DNA from: Streptomyces sp. CCM_MD2014
Lineage (GTDB): Bacteria; Actinomycetota; Actinomycetes; Streptomycetales; Streptomycetaceae
DNA length: 64,000 nt
NCBI RefSeq assembly: GCF_000772045.1
Contig: NZ_CP009754.1
Location: forward strand, 7,006,001-7,070,000
Direction: 5' to 3'
In this document: positions 27,226 through 34,900 of the stretch, piece after piece
How positions within the stretch are numbered: position 1 is the stretch's first letter
Layout of the letters: each line of letters starts with the position of its first letter
Made by a program: the position numbers and the translations under genes
The notes under the pieces: model-generated
Seen by the model: only the letters and a program-made list of their open reading frames with translations
Databases searched by the model: none
Told to the model about the DNA's origin: nothing

Positions 27226-28566
27226 ATGCAGCCCAACACCCTGCTAGACGCGATCCTCGACGAGGCCGGGATCTCCCACGCGGGACTGGCCGCACACGTC
27301 AACCAGGCGGGGCGGGCGCGCGGGCTCGCACTGAGGTACGAACACACCGCCGTCGCACGGTGGTTGAAGGGCCAGCGGCCACGCGGCCAGGTGCCCGACC
27401 TGATCTGCGAGGTCCTCGCGGCCCGGCTGCACCGCCCCGTCACCCTCGACGACATCGGCCTCGGCGTGCCCGGCGAACCCGCCGCCCCGCACACCGGCTC
27501 GCTGTCCGGGTTCGTGGAGCGCGCCACCGCCCTGTGGCGCTCCGACCAGCAGCAGCGCCCGCACATCCTCGGTGCCCCGGCCCTCACCGGCACGCCGGCC
27601 GTGATGCCGGTGTGGGAGTGGGAGAACCCGCCCGAGGACACCGACGTCTCCCGCGGCGGACGGCACCGGGTCACCGCGGCCGACCTGGAAATGGTGCGCT
27701 GCGCCCGCACACACTACGAGCAGATGTACCGCAAGGCCGGCGGCATCGCGACCCGCGCCCGCATCGTCGGCTTCCTCAACTCCGAGGCCGCGCCCTTGCT
27801 GCGCGGAAGCTACACCGACGCCACGGGACGGCAGTTGCACCGGGCCACCGGAGGGCTGGTGGCCGTCGCCGGGATCTGCGCGTACGACTCCGACGCGCAC
27901 GGCCTCGCACAGCGCTACTTCCACCAGGCGCTCCGGCTCGCCAAAGCCAGCGGCGACCGGGGGCTCGGCGCCTACGTCATCGCGCTGCTGGTCAACCAGG
28001 CGCTGTTCATGCGGGAGTACCGGCAGGCCGTCGCCTTCGCCGAGGCCGCGCTGCGCGCCGCCGGCCGGCACATCACCCCGGCGCTCGCCTCCGACCTGTA
28101 CGCGATGCAGGCGAAGGCGTACGCGCACCTGGGTGACGGCAGCGGCGCGCTGTCCTGCATCCGCCGGGCCGAGCAGGCCGCCGAGCGCATCCGGCGCGGG
28201 TACGAGCCCGACGAGACCGGCTACGTCCAGCCCGGCCTGGTCAACGTCCAGGTGGCCGAGGCGCTGCTGAGCCTCGGCGAACTCGCGGCGGCCGGAGAGC
28301 ACGCGGCGGCGGCCGTCGACACCCCGGCGCACGACCGGGGACGCGTGCACCGGCTCGCCATGCTCAGCACGATCGAGCTGCGCCAGGGGCACGCCGACAA
28401 GGCGGTGGCCACCGCCGTACGGATGGCGGAACAGGCCCGGGGCATGGAGTCCCAGCGGCTGCGCGACCGGCTGCGGGCCGTGCGCGAGCACCTGGTGAAC
28501 AGCGGGTGCGCGGGCACGGCCGAGGCCGCCGAACTCATCGACGGGGCGCTGCGCGTCCCGCTGTGA
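27226..28566 (+). CDS. NsdA-like regulator with TPR-type helical repeats
   Basis: 446 residues. The N-terminus (LLDAILDEAGISHAGLAAHV, then YEHTAVARWLKGQRPRG) is an XRE-like DNA-binding segment seen in NsdA, a Streptomyces regulator reported to repress antibiotic production and sporulation. Residues ~160-440 are helical TPR-like repeats (LAQRYFHQALRLAKASGDRG, YRQAVAFAEAALRAAG, RLAMLSTIELRQGHADKAVA). Membership of this family is recognised from memory; targets are unknown. ATG 27226 follows GGGGGG at a suitable distance. Confidence 0.75.
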   Translation: MQPNTLLDAILDEAGISHAGLAAHVNQAGRARGLALRYEHTAVARWLKGQRPRGQVPDLICEVLAARLHRPVTLDDIGLGVPGEPAAPHTGSLSGFVERATALWRSDQQQRPHILGAPALTGTPAVMPVWEWENPPEDTDVSRGGRHRVTAADLEMVRCARTHYEQMYRKAGGIATRARIVGFLNSEAAPLLRGSYTDATGRQLHRATGGLVAVAGICAYDSDAHGLAQRYFHQALRLAKASGDRGLGAYVIALLVNQALFMREYRQAVAFAEAALRAAGRHITPALASDLYAMQAKAYAHLGDGSGALSCIRRAEQAAERIRRGYEPDETGYVQPGLVNVQVAEALLSLGELAAAGEHAAAAVDTPAHDRGRVHRLAMLSTIELRQGHADKAVATAVRMAEQARGMESQRLRDRLRAVREHLVNSGCAGTAEAAELIDGALRVPL

Positions 28567-28643
28567 CCACCTGCCCTGCGCCCGCCCCTGCGCCGTGAGC
28601 GGCCGTCGTACGCCTGCTGCCGGAACGCCGGCTGCTGCGATAT

Positions 28644-28669
28644 TGCCACCTACTCAAAGAAAGGTGGCA
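28644..28669. promoter_or_regulatory. Dyad overlapping the NUDIX ribosome-binding site
   Basis: TGCCACCT (28644-28651) and AGGTGGCA (28662-28669) are perfect complements separated by ten bases. The right arm contains the AAGGTGG ribosome-binding sequence, so folding would hide it; it could also be an operator. Confidence 0.5.
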
Positions 28670-28674
28670 GAACC

Positions 28675-29217
28675 GTGCAGTGGACGAAAGAGAGCGAACA
28701 GAATGTGTACTCGAATCGCTGGTTCAGCGTGAATCTGGCCGACGTCGCGCTCCCGGACGGCCGGCACCTCGACCACTTCCTGATCCGGATGCGCCCCGTC
28801 GCCGCGGCCACCGTCGTGAACGAGGCGGACGAGGTCCTGCTGCTGTGGCGGCACCGATTCATCACCGACAGCTGGGGCTGGGAACTCGCGGCCGGCGTCG
28901 TCGAGGACGGCGAGGATCTCGCGGCGGCCGCGGCCAGGGAACTGGAGGAGGAGACCGGCTGGCGGCCCGGACCGCTGCACCGCCTGATGAGCGTGGAGCC
29001 CTCCAACGGCCTCACCGACGCCCGGCACCACATCTACTGGACCGACGAGGGCACGTACGTCGGACCCCCCGTGGACGACTTCGAGTCGGAGCGCCGGGAG
29101 TGGGTGCCCCTCAAGCTCGTACCCGACCTCGTCGCCCGCGGGGAGGTCCCGGCCGCCGGCATGGCGGCCGCGTTACTCCTGCTGCACCACCTCAGGCTCG
29201 GGCGCGATCAGCCGTAG
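28675..29217 (+). CDS. NUDIX hydrolase with a TTA codon
   Basis: 180 residues. Cleaves a nucleoside-diphosphate-linked substrate (ADP-ribose class is likely). The NUDIX box is complete: GVVEDGEDLAAAAARELEEE followed by TGW, with the preceding strand LLLWRHRFITDSWGWELAAG. GTG 28675 follows AAGGTGG. Codon 167 is TTA (29173-29175), read only by the bldA tRNA, so full translation should await development. The first 25 codons use unusually many A/T third bases (AAA, GAA, AAT), unlike the neighbours, hinting at later acquisition. It ends 10 bases inside the convergent dehydrogenase gene. Confidence 0.88.
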   Translation: MQWTKESEQNVYSNRWFSVNLADVALPDGRHLDHFLIRMRPVAAATVVNEADEVLLLWRHRFITDSWGWELAAGVVEDGEDLAAAAARELEEETGWRPGPLHRLMSVEPSNGLTDARHHIYWTDEGTYVGPPVDDFESERREWVPLKLVPDLVARGEVPAAGMAAALLLLHHLRLGRDQP

Positions 29218-30080
29218 GCGTAGAAGCCCGAGCCGCTCTTGCGGCCGAGGCGGCCCGCGTCGACCATGCGCTGGAGCAGCGGGGGAGCGGCGTACAACGG
29301 CTCCTTGTACTCCTCGTACATCGAGTACGCCACCGAGGCGACCGTGTCCAGGCCGATCAGGTCGGCCAGCTTCAGCGGGCCCATCGGGTGGGCGCAGCCC
29401 ATCTCCATGCCGTTGTCGATGTCCTCGCGGCTGGCGATGCCCGACTCGAACATCCGGATCGCGGAGAGCAGGTACGGGATCAGCAGCGCGTTGACCACGA
29501 AGCCGGAGCGGTCCTGGGCGCGGATCGCGTGCTTGCCCAGCACCTTCTCGGTGAACAGCTGGGCCCGGCTGAGCGTGCCCTCGGAGGTGGTGAGCGCCGG
29601 GATCAGCTCGACGAGCTGCTGCACCGGGGCCGGGTTGAAGAAGTGGATGCCGATGACGTGGTCGGGCCGCGAGGTGGCGACCGCCAGTTTCACCAGCGGG
29701 ATCGAGGAGGTGTTGGAGGCCAGGATCGCGTCCGGCCGGGTCACGACCTGATCGAGCACCTGGAAGATCTCGGTCTTGACCTGCTCGTTCTCGACGACGG
29801 CCTCGATCACCAGATCACGGTCGGCGAACTCGCCGAGGTCGGTGGTGAAGCTGAGGCGCGCCTGCGTCGCGTCCCGCTCCTCCTCGGTGATCTTGCCGCG
29901 CTCGGCCGCCTTGGACAGCGAGTTGTACAGCCGCGTGCGGCCGATCTCCAGAGCCTCGCCGGTGGTCTCGGCGACCACCACCTCCAGACCGGAGCGGGCG
30001 CACACCTCGGCGATGCCCGCCCCCATCTGACCGCAGCCCACCACGCCGACGCGTGCGATATCTCCCGAGATGCCGGTCAC
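29208..30080 (-). CDS. 3-hydroxybutyryl-CoA dehydrogenase family
   Basis: 290 residues. NAD(P)-dependent interconversion of (S)-3-hydroxybutyryl-CoA and acetoacetyl-CoA. Rossmann motif RVGVVGCGQMGAGIAEVCAR at the N-terminus, IEAVVENEQVKTEIF, catalytic His in HVIGIHFFNPAPVQQLVE, and the C-terminal helical domain (ANPMGPL-type CAHPMGPLKLADLIGLDT). GTG 30080 is chosen because AAGGGA lies about five bases upstream and the Rossmann strand follows. It may serve butyryl-CoA formation for polyketide precursors or PHB metabolism; context gives no more. Confidence 0.9.
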   Translation of the reverse strand: MTGISGDIARVGVVGCGQMGAGIAEVCARSGLEVVVAETTGEALEIGRTRLYNSLSKAAERGKITEEERDATQARLSFTTDLGEFADRDLVIEAVVENEQVKTEIFQVLDQVVTRPDAILASNTSSIPLVKLAVATSRPDHVIGIHFFNPAPVQQLVELIPALTTSEGTLSRAQLFTEKVLGKHAIRAQDRSGFVVNALLIPYLLSAIRMFESGIASREDIDNGMEMGCAHPMGPLKLADLIGLDTVASVAYSMYEEYKEPLYAAPPLLQRMVDAGRLGRKSGSGFYAYG

Positions 30081-30167
30081 ATCGTCCCTTTCGCTGACTC
30101 CACGGCTGGCAGCAGGCATGCCGGGGTCCCCGTCGCCTGCTCCGATCGAGCACGTTACCCCCGAATG

Positions 30168-30223
30168 GTCACGGATCCGTCTCCCGGGTCGGGCATGCTG
30201 AGGCCCCGTACACGATCCGTGAC
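30168..30223. promoter_or_regulatory. Paired inverted repeat in a divergent promoter region
   Basis: GTCACGGATC (30168-30177) and GATCCGTGAC (30214-30223) are perfect complements 36 bases apart. ACGGATCCGT (30171-30180) is itself palindromic and another GGATCC follows at 30229. Possibly a regulator binding cluster. Confidence 0.35.
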
Positions 30224-30256
30224 GACGCGGATCCACAGCGTTCAGGAGGTTGACCC

Positions 30257-31501
30257 ATGGGCGGTGTCTCGCGCCGTGCCTTCACGGTGGCGGCGTTGTC
30301 GGCGTTCACACTGGCGCCGGGGCCGTCGGCCGCGGCCTCGGCGCCGGCGAAGCCGGAGCCCTCGCGCAGCGCCGCCGCCGGGATGCGGGGGATGTGGCTG
30401 GCCACCGTGGCCAACCACGACTGGCCCACGCGCGCGGGGCTGCGCGCCGCCGAGCAGCGCGCGGAGCTGATCGCGCACCTCGACAACGCGGTACGGCACC
30501 GCCTCAACACCGTGATGTTCCAGGTGCGGCCGGCGGCCGACGCGCTGTGGCCCTCGCCGTACGAGCCGTGGTCGCAGTACCTGTCCGGCAGCCAGGGCCG
30601 CGACCCCGGCTGGGACCCGCTGGGCACGGCCGTGAAGGAGGCCCACGCCCGCGGCCTGCAACTGCACGCCTGGTTCAACCCGTACCGCGTCGCCGTCCAC
30701 GACGACCCCGCCCGGCTCGTCTCCTCCCACCCCGCACGCAAGAACCCCGGCTGGGTGGTGCCGTACGGCGGGCAGCTCTACTACAACCCCGGGCTGCCCG
30801 AGGTCCGGGCCTTCGTGCAGGACGCCATGATGGACGCGGTGGCGAGGTACGAGGTCGACGGGGTCCACTTCGACGACTACTTCTACCCCTATCCGGTGGC
30901 GGGCCGGAGCTTCGCCGACGACGGGGCCTTCAGCACCTTCGGCGCCGGCTTCGCCACGAAGGCCGACTGGCGGCGGGACAACATCGACCGCCTGGTGCGC
31001 GAGACGGCGGCCCGCGTCAAACAGATCCGGCCGGCCGCCCGCTTCGGCGTCAGCCCCTTCGGCGTGTGGCGCAACGCCGCCACCGACGAGCGCGGCTCGG
31101 ACACCCGGGCGGGCGTGCAGACGTACGACGACCTGTACGCGGACACCCGCAAGTGGGTGCGCGAGGGCTGGCTCGACTACGTGGTGCCGCAGCTGTACTG
31201 GCACATCGGCATGGACGGCGCCGACTACGCGAAGCTGCTTCCCTGGTGGGCCGGAGTGGCCAAGGACAGCCGCACCCAGCTGTACGTGGGCGAGGCGCTG
31301 TACAAGTCCGGGGACCCGTCCCAGCCCGCCGCCTGGCGGGACCCGGCCGAACTCTCCCGCCACCTCACGCTGGCCGCGCGGTACCCAGAGGTCCGCGGGC
31401 ACGTCTACTTCTCCGCGAAGGACGTCGCCGACGACCCCGGCGGCGCGATGGCGCGGCTCGCCGCCGACCACTACACGCGTCCGGCCGCCGTCCCGCGCTG
31501 A
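30257..31501 (+). CDS. Secreted glycoside hydrolase-like protein (GHL10 / PF02638 family)
   Basis: 414 residues. The N-terminus MGGVSRRAFTVAALSAFTLA has a twin-arginine SRRAF motif and a short hydrophobic core, so Tat export is likely. The mature part is a TIM-barrel: GMRGMWLATVANHDWPTRAG, FQVRPAADALWPSPYEPWSQ, HAWFNPYRVA, DGVHFDDYFYPYPV, and VVPQLYWHIG. Members are predicted to act on peptidoglycan or other polysaccharides; the substrate is unproven. ATG 30257 has a strong AGGAGG (30244-30249). Confidence 0.85.
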   Translation: MGGVSRRAFTVAALSAFTLAPGPSAAASAPAKPEPSRSAAAGMRGMWLATVANHDWPTRAGLRAAEQRAELIAHLDNAVRHRLNTVMFQVRPAADALWPSPYEPWSQYLSGSQGRDPGWDPLGTAVKEAHARGLQLHAWFNPYRVAVHDDPARLVSSHPARKNPGWVVPYGGQLYYNPGLPEVRAFVQDAMMDAVARYEVDGVHFDDYFYPYPVAGRSFADDGAFSTFGAGFATKADWRRDNIDRLVRETAARVKQIRPAARFGVSPFGVWRNAATDERGSDTRAGVQTYDDLYADTRKWVREGWLDYVVPQLYWHIGMDGADYAKLLPWWAGVAKDSRTQLYVGEALYKSGDPSQPAAWRDPAELSRHLTLAARYPEVRGHVYFSAKDVADDPGGAMARLAADHYTRPAAVPR

Positions 31502-31532
31502 GTCGCCGCCGAGCGGACCGCGCTCACAGGCC

Positions 31533-31727
31533 TCAGAGCTGGACCTCCCTGTGCCGGATCTCCGAGTCGGGACCGGGCGAGCACACGGCCTCGTGCCCGT
31601 CCTCGAACCGGACCCGGTACGGGGGACTGCCGTCCCGGCCCATGACTTCGACGATCTCCGCGACCTTGTCGTGCTCACCGACCACCCGGCCGTGCTGGAC
31701 CAACCGGTCGCCCTTGACTGCATGCAT
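31533..31727 (-). CDS. DUF1918-domain small protein
   Basis: 64 residues. A single DUF1918 module (GDRLVQHGRVVGEHDKVAEI, PPYRVRFEDGHEAVCSPGPD), an SH3-like fold widespread in actinobacteria without known function. ATG 31727 with GGAGG eight bases upstream. It is on the same strand as the upstream EamA transporter, 37 bases away, and may be cotranscribed. Confidence 0.85.
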   Translation of the reverse strand: MHAVKGDRLVQHGRVVGEHDKVAEIVEVMGRDGSPPYRVRFEDGHEAVCSPGPDSEIRHREVQL

Positions 31728-31764
31728 CCGTGAGGCCTCCTCACCTGTGCCGCCGGGCAGGGCC

Positions 31765-32691
31765 CTAACCCCGGGCCCGCTGGGTGACCGCGATGCACAC
31801 CAGTACGGCCGCGGCCGTCAGCGGAGCGGCCACCGGCAGGTGCTCGCCCAGGAGAAGTACCGACCACACCAGTGTGAGCAGCGGCTGAGCCAGCTGCAAC
31901 TGGCTGGCCTTCGGGATGCCGATCGCCGCCATGCCCCGGTACCAGACGACCAGACCGAGGAACTGCGACCCGATCGCCACCCACAGCAGCCCGGTCACAC
32001 TGTGCGCCGTCAGATGCACCGGCTCGTACGACAGCGCCACCGCCGCCATCGGCGCCGCCAGCGGCAGGCACAGCACCAGCGCCCAGCCGATGACCTGCCA
32101 GCCCGGCATCACCCGGGCCAGCCGGCCGCCCTCCGTGTAACCGGCGGCGCACACCAGCAGCGCCGCGAAGAGGTAGGCGTCGGCCGAGGTCAACGCGCCG
32201 CCGCTCTGCTGCACCGTGAAGGCGATCACGGCCGCCGCACCCGCCAGGGCCGCGACCCAGAAGGTGCGCGAGGGACGCGTGCCGACGCGCAGGGCGGAGA
32301 ACAGGGCGGTGGTGAGCGGGAGCAGACCCACCACGACGGCGGCGTGCGCGGTGGTCGAGGTCTGCAACGCGAGGGTGGTCAGCAGGGGGAAGCCCAGCAC
32401 GACCCCGGCACCCACCACCGCGAGGCCGAGCCAGTGCCGCCGCTCGGGCGGTGCCACCCTCAGGACCAGCAGACAGGCCCCGGCGACCGCGGCGGCCAGG
32501 ATGCTGCGCACGGCGATCAGGGACCAGGGGCCGAAGCCCTCCAGACCCCAGGCGGTGGCGGGGAAGGTGAGGGAGAAGGCGACGACACCGAGGGCGGCCT
32601 GGACGGTGCCGAGGGACCCGCCGCCGGTGTCCCCGCTCGTGACGCCGACTGCTATCCGGGATGACGTGATAGCGCTACTCTGTGCTCTCAT
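31765..32691 (-). CDS. EamA/DMT-family transporter
   Basis: 308 residues with about ten membrane segments in two EamA repeats (first from GTVQAALGVVAFSLTFPATA, second from SADAYLFAALLVCAAGYTEG). Exporters of this family move amino acids or metabolites; the substrate is unknown. ATG 32691 is the only plausible start before the first helix. It shares the CATG with the divergent MocR gene and appears leaderless, with TACGCT on the minus strand at 32697-32702. Confidence 0.85.
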   Translation of the reverse strand: MRAQSSAITSSRIAVGVTSGDTGGGSLGTVQAALGVVAFSLTFPATAWGLEGFGPWSLIAVRSILAAAVAGACLLVLRVAPPERRHWLGLAVVGAGVVLGFPLLTTLALQTSTTAHAAVVVGLLPLTTALFSALRVGTRPSRTFWVAALAGAAAVIAFTVQQSGGALTSADAYLFAALLVCAAGYTEGGRLARVMPGWQVIGWALVLCLPLAAPMAAVALSYEPVHLTAHSVTGLLWVAIGSQFLGLVVWYRGMAAIGIPKASQLQLAQPLLTLVWSVLLLGEHLPVAAPLTAAAVLVCIAVTQRARG

Positions 32692-32704
32692 GCAAGAGCG
32701 TAGC
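32674..32704. promoter_or_regulatory. Overlapping divergent promoters and dyads at the MocR/EamA start codons
   Basis: Rightward -10 TACTCT at 32676-32681; leftward -10 TACGCT as AGCGTA at 32697-32702. Each box lies in the 5' coding part of the other gene. Two dyads span the site: GCTAC/GTAGC (32674-32678, 32700-32704) and GCTCT/AGAGC (32684-32688, 32695-32699). Confidence 0.5.
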
Positions 32705-34159
32705 AGCGTCGCTGAGCTGGTGACCGTGTTGCGGCGGGAGCTCGACCGCTACTCGCCCGGAGGAAAGCTCCCGTCCAGCCGGGCCCTCGTGGACCGGTTC
32801 CGGGTGAGCCCGGTGACGGTCTCCCGCGCCCTGGCCCAGTTGGCCGCCGAGGGCCTGGTGGTCACCCGGCCCGGCGCGGGTGCCTTCCGGGCCCGGCCGC
32901 GCCCCTCGGCCGCACCCGCCGGGGACACCTCCTGGCAGGAGGTCGCACTCAGCGCCGACGGTGCCGCCGACCTGGTACCGCGCTCCGTGGACGCCTCCGG
33001 GGTGCTGGTCTCGCTGGCCGCGCCACCGCCCGGTGTCGTGGAGTTCAACGGCGGCTACCTGCACCCGTCGCTGCAGCCGGAGCGGGCGATGGCGGCGGCG
33101 CTGGCGCGGGCCGGACGGCGGCCCGGCGCCTGGGGACGGCCGCCCGTGGAAGGGCTGCCGGAGCTGCGGGAGTGGTTCGCGCGGGGCATCGGCGGGGCCA
33201 TCACGGCGGCCGAGGTGCTGATCACCGCGGGCGGCCAGTCCGCGCTGGCCACCGCCCTGCGCGCCCTCGCCCCGCCGGGCACCCCCGTCCTCGTCGAGTC
33301 CCCGACCTACCCCGGCATGCTGGCCATCGCACGGGCGGCCGGCCTGCGTCCGGTACCCGTCCCCGTGGACGCCGACGGTGTACGGCCCGCCCTGCTCGCC
33401 GACGCCTTCCGCGCCACCGGCGCCCGCGTCTTCGTCTGCCAGCCCCTGTTCCAGAATCCGACCGGCGCCGTGCTCGCCCCCGAGCGGCGCGGCGAGGTGC
33501 TGCGCATCGCGCGGGCGGCCGGCGCCTTCGTCGTGGAGGACGACTTCGTACGGCGGCTCGTGCACGAGGACGCGGGCCCGCTGCCCGCCCCGCTGGCCGC
33601 CGACGACCCGGACGGCGTCGTCGTCCACGTCTGCTCGCTCACCAAGGCGACCTCGCCCAGCTTCCGGGTCAGTGCCCTGGCCGCACACGGCCCGGTCCTG
33701 GACCGGCTGCGCGCCATCCAGGTAGTCGACACCTTCTTCGTGCCCCGGCCCCTCCAGGAGGCGGCGCTGGAACTCGTCGGCTCGCCCGCCTGGCCGCGTC
33801 ATCTGCGGGCCGTGTCCGCCGAGTTGAAGGCCCGGCGGGACGCGCTGACCTCCGCGCTGCGGCTGCGGCTCCCCGAGATCTCCCTGGCCCACGTCCCCTC
33901 CGGCGGCTACCACCTGTGGACCCGGCTGCCCGAGGGCGTTGGGGGCACCTCCCAGGCTTTCGGCTCCGGGGGAGAGGCCGCCCTGACCGCGGCCGCCCTG
34001 CGCGCGGGCGTCGCGATCACCCCCGGCCGCCCGTACTTCAGCGCCGAACCCCCGGCCGCCCATGTCCGGCTGAGCTTCGCCGCGGTCGCGAACGTCGGGG
34101 AGATCGCGGAAGGGGTACGCCGCCTGCGCACGGCCTGGCTGGAGGTGCGGGGCCGCTGA
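32690..34159 (+). CDS. MocR-family regulator (GntR helix-turn-helix fused to PLP aminotransferase domain)
   Basis: 489 residues. Winged helix at residues ~5-75 (GKLPSSRALVDRFRVSPVTV, then SRALAQLAAEGLVVTRPGAG), then an aminotransferase class I fold from ~110 to the end. The PLP lysine is in CSLTKATSPSFR; GGQSALATALRALAPPGTPV and ESPTYPGM are typical. Such regulators sense an amino acid or PLP-linked ligand and usually control the divergent gene, here the EamA exporter. The ATG overlaps that gene's start. Residues encoded at ~33938-33979 (GVGGTSQAFGSGGE) look like an in-frame inserted palindromic element. Confidence 0.88.
   Translation: MQERSSVAELVTVLRRELDRYSPGGKLPSSRALVDRFRVSPVTVSRALAQLAAEGLVVTRPGAGAFRARPRPSAAPAGDTSWQEVALSADGAADLVPRSVDASGVLVSLAAPPPGVVEFNGGYLHPSLQPERAMAAALARAGRRPGAWGRPPVEGLPELREWFARGIGGAITAAEVLITAGGQSALATALRALAPPGTPVLVESPTYPGMLAIARAAGLRPVPVPVDADGVRPALLADAFRATGARVFVCQPLFQNPTGAVLAPERRGEVLRIARAAGAFVVEDDFVRRLVHEDAGPLPAPLAADDPDGVVVHVCSLTKATSPSFRVSALAAHGPVLDRLRAIQVVDTFFVPRPLQEAALELVGSPAWPRHLRAVSAELKARRDALTSALRLRLPEISLAHVPSGGYHLWTRLPEGVGGTSQAFGSGGEAALTAAALRAGVAITPGRPYFSAEPPAAHVRLSFAAVANVGEIAEGVRRLRTAWLEVRGR
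33941..33974 (+). repeat. Small palindromic element inside the MocR coding sequence
   Basis: GGGGGCACCTCCC, a short spacer with GGCTTTCGGC-like pairing, then CCGGGGGAG. From memory this GGGGGCACCTCCC...GGGGGAG form is a common short Streptomyces repeat, usually intergenic. Here it stays in frame. Confidence 0.5.
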
Positions 34160-34279
34160 CGCGCAGGCGCACCAGGGTGCCGCGCCGCCGGGCGAGCAGC
34201 CGGTGAGCCGGGGCGCACCCAGGGTGACCCACAGGTAACACCCCTTGACCTGGGCACCCTCGCGCTCCACCATCACCGC

Positions 34280-34900
34280 ATGGCGCTTCGGGTCACGTTC
34301 GTCGCGGCCGCACGCAGCTCACCGCTGCTCGCGGAACGCTTCGACGACGACCGGCCGCTCGACCAGGCCGGATGGGACGAGGTGCTGCGCGCGGCGGGCG
34401 ACCTCCGGCCGCTCGCCGCGGCCGAGTTGCGCTACTGCTCGCCCACGCCCCGCAGTCGCGCCACCGGTGACGCCCTCGGCTGTGCGCCGCTGCTCCAACT
34501 GGCCCTGCGCGACTGCGACATGGGCCGGTGGCGCGGTCTGACGCTCGGTGAGGCCATGGCCCGCGAGCCGGCGGCCGTGGACGCCTGGCTCGCCGACCCG
34601 CGCTCGGCCCCGCACGGCGGGGAGTCGCTGCTGGGCTTCATCACCCGGGTCGGCGGCTGGCTCGACACCCGTCCCGGCGAGGACGGCGACCGCATCGTGG
34701 CCGTCGCCGAACCCTCCGTGATCCGCGCGGCGCTGGTCTACGCGCTGAAGGCGCCGCCCGGAACGTACTGGAACCTGGACGTGCGTCCGCTCTCTACGAC
34801 CACCGTGACGGGCCGCGCGGGCCGCTGGAACCTCCGCTTCGAGGGCGCACCGGACCAGGGCGCTGTCCGCCCGGTGTTTCGCGAAGGTAATCCGTCGTGA
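34280..34900 (+). CDS. Histidine-phosphatase (phosphoglycerate-mutase) family protein lacking the catalytic histidines
   Basis: 206 residues. The overall fold is recognisable (RYCSPTPRSRATGDALG, DCDMGRWRGLTLGEAM, APHGGESLLGFITRVGGWLD). However the first RHG motif is replaced by VAAARSSPLL and the second, normally SHGGVIR, reads AEPSVIRAAL. Both phospho-accepting/acid histidines therefore appear lost, suggesting a non-enzymatic or altered role. TTGACC (34245-34250) with a CACCAT -10 (34268-34273) would start transcription at the ATG, leaderless. Its last 107 bases overlap the convergent DUF6314 gene. Confidence 0.78.
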   Translation: MALRVTFVAAARSSPLLAERFDDDRPLDQAGWDEVLRAAGDLRPLAAAELRYCSPTPRSRATGDALGCAPLLQLALRDCDMGRWRGLTLGEAMAREPAAVDAWLADPRSAPHGGESLLGFITRVGGWLDTRPGEDGDRIVAVAEPSVIRAALVYALKAPPGTYWNLDVRPLSTTTVTGRAGRWNLRFEGAPDQGAVRPVFREGNPS

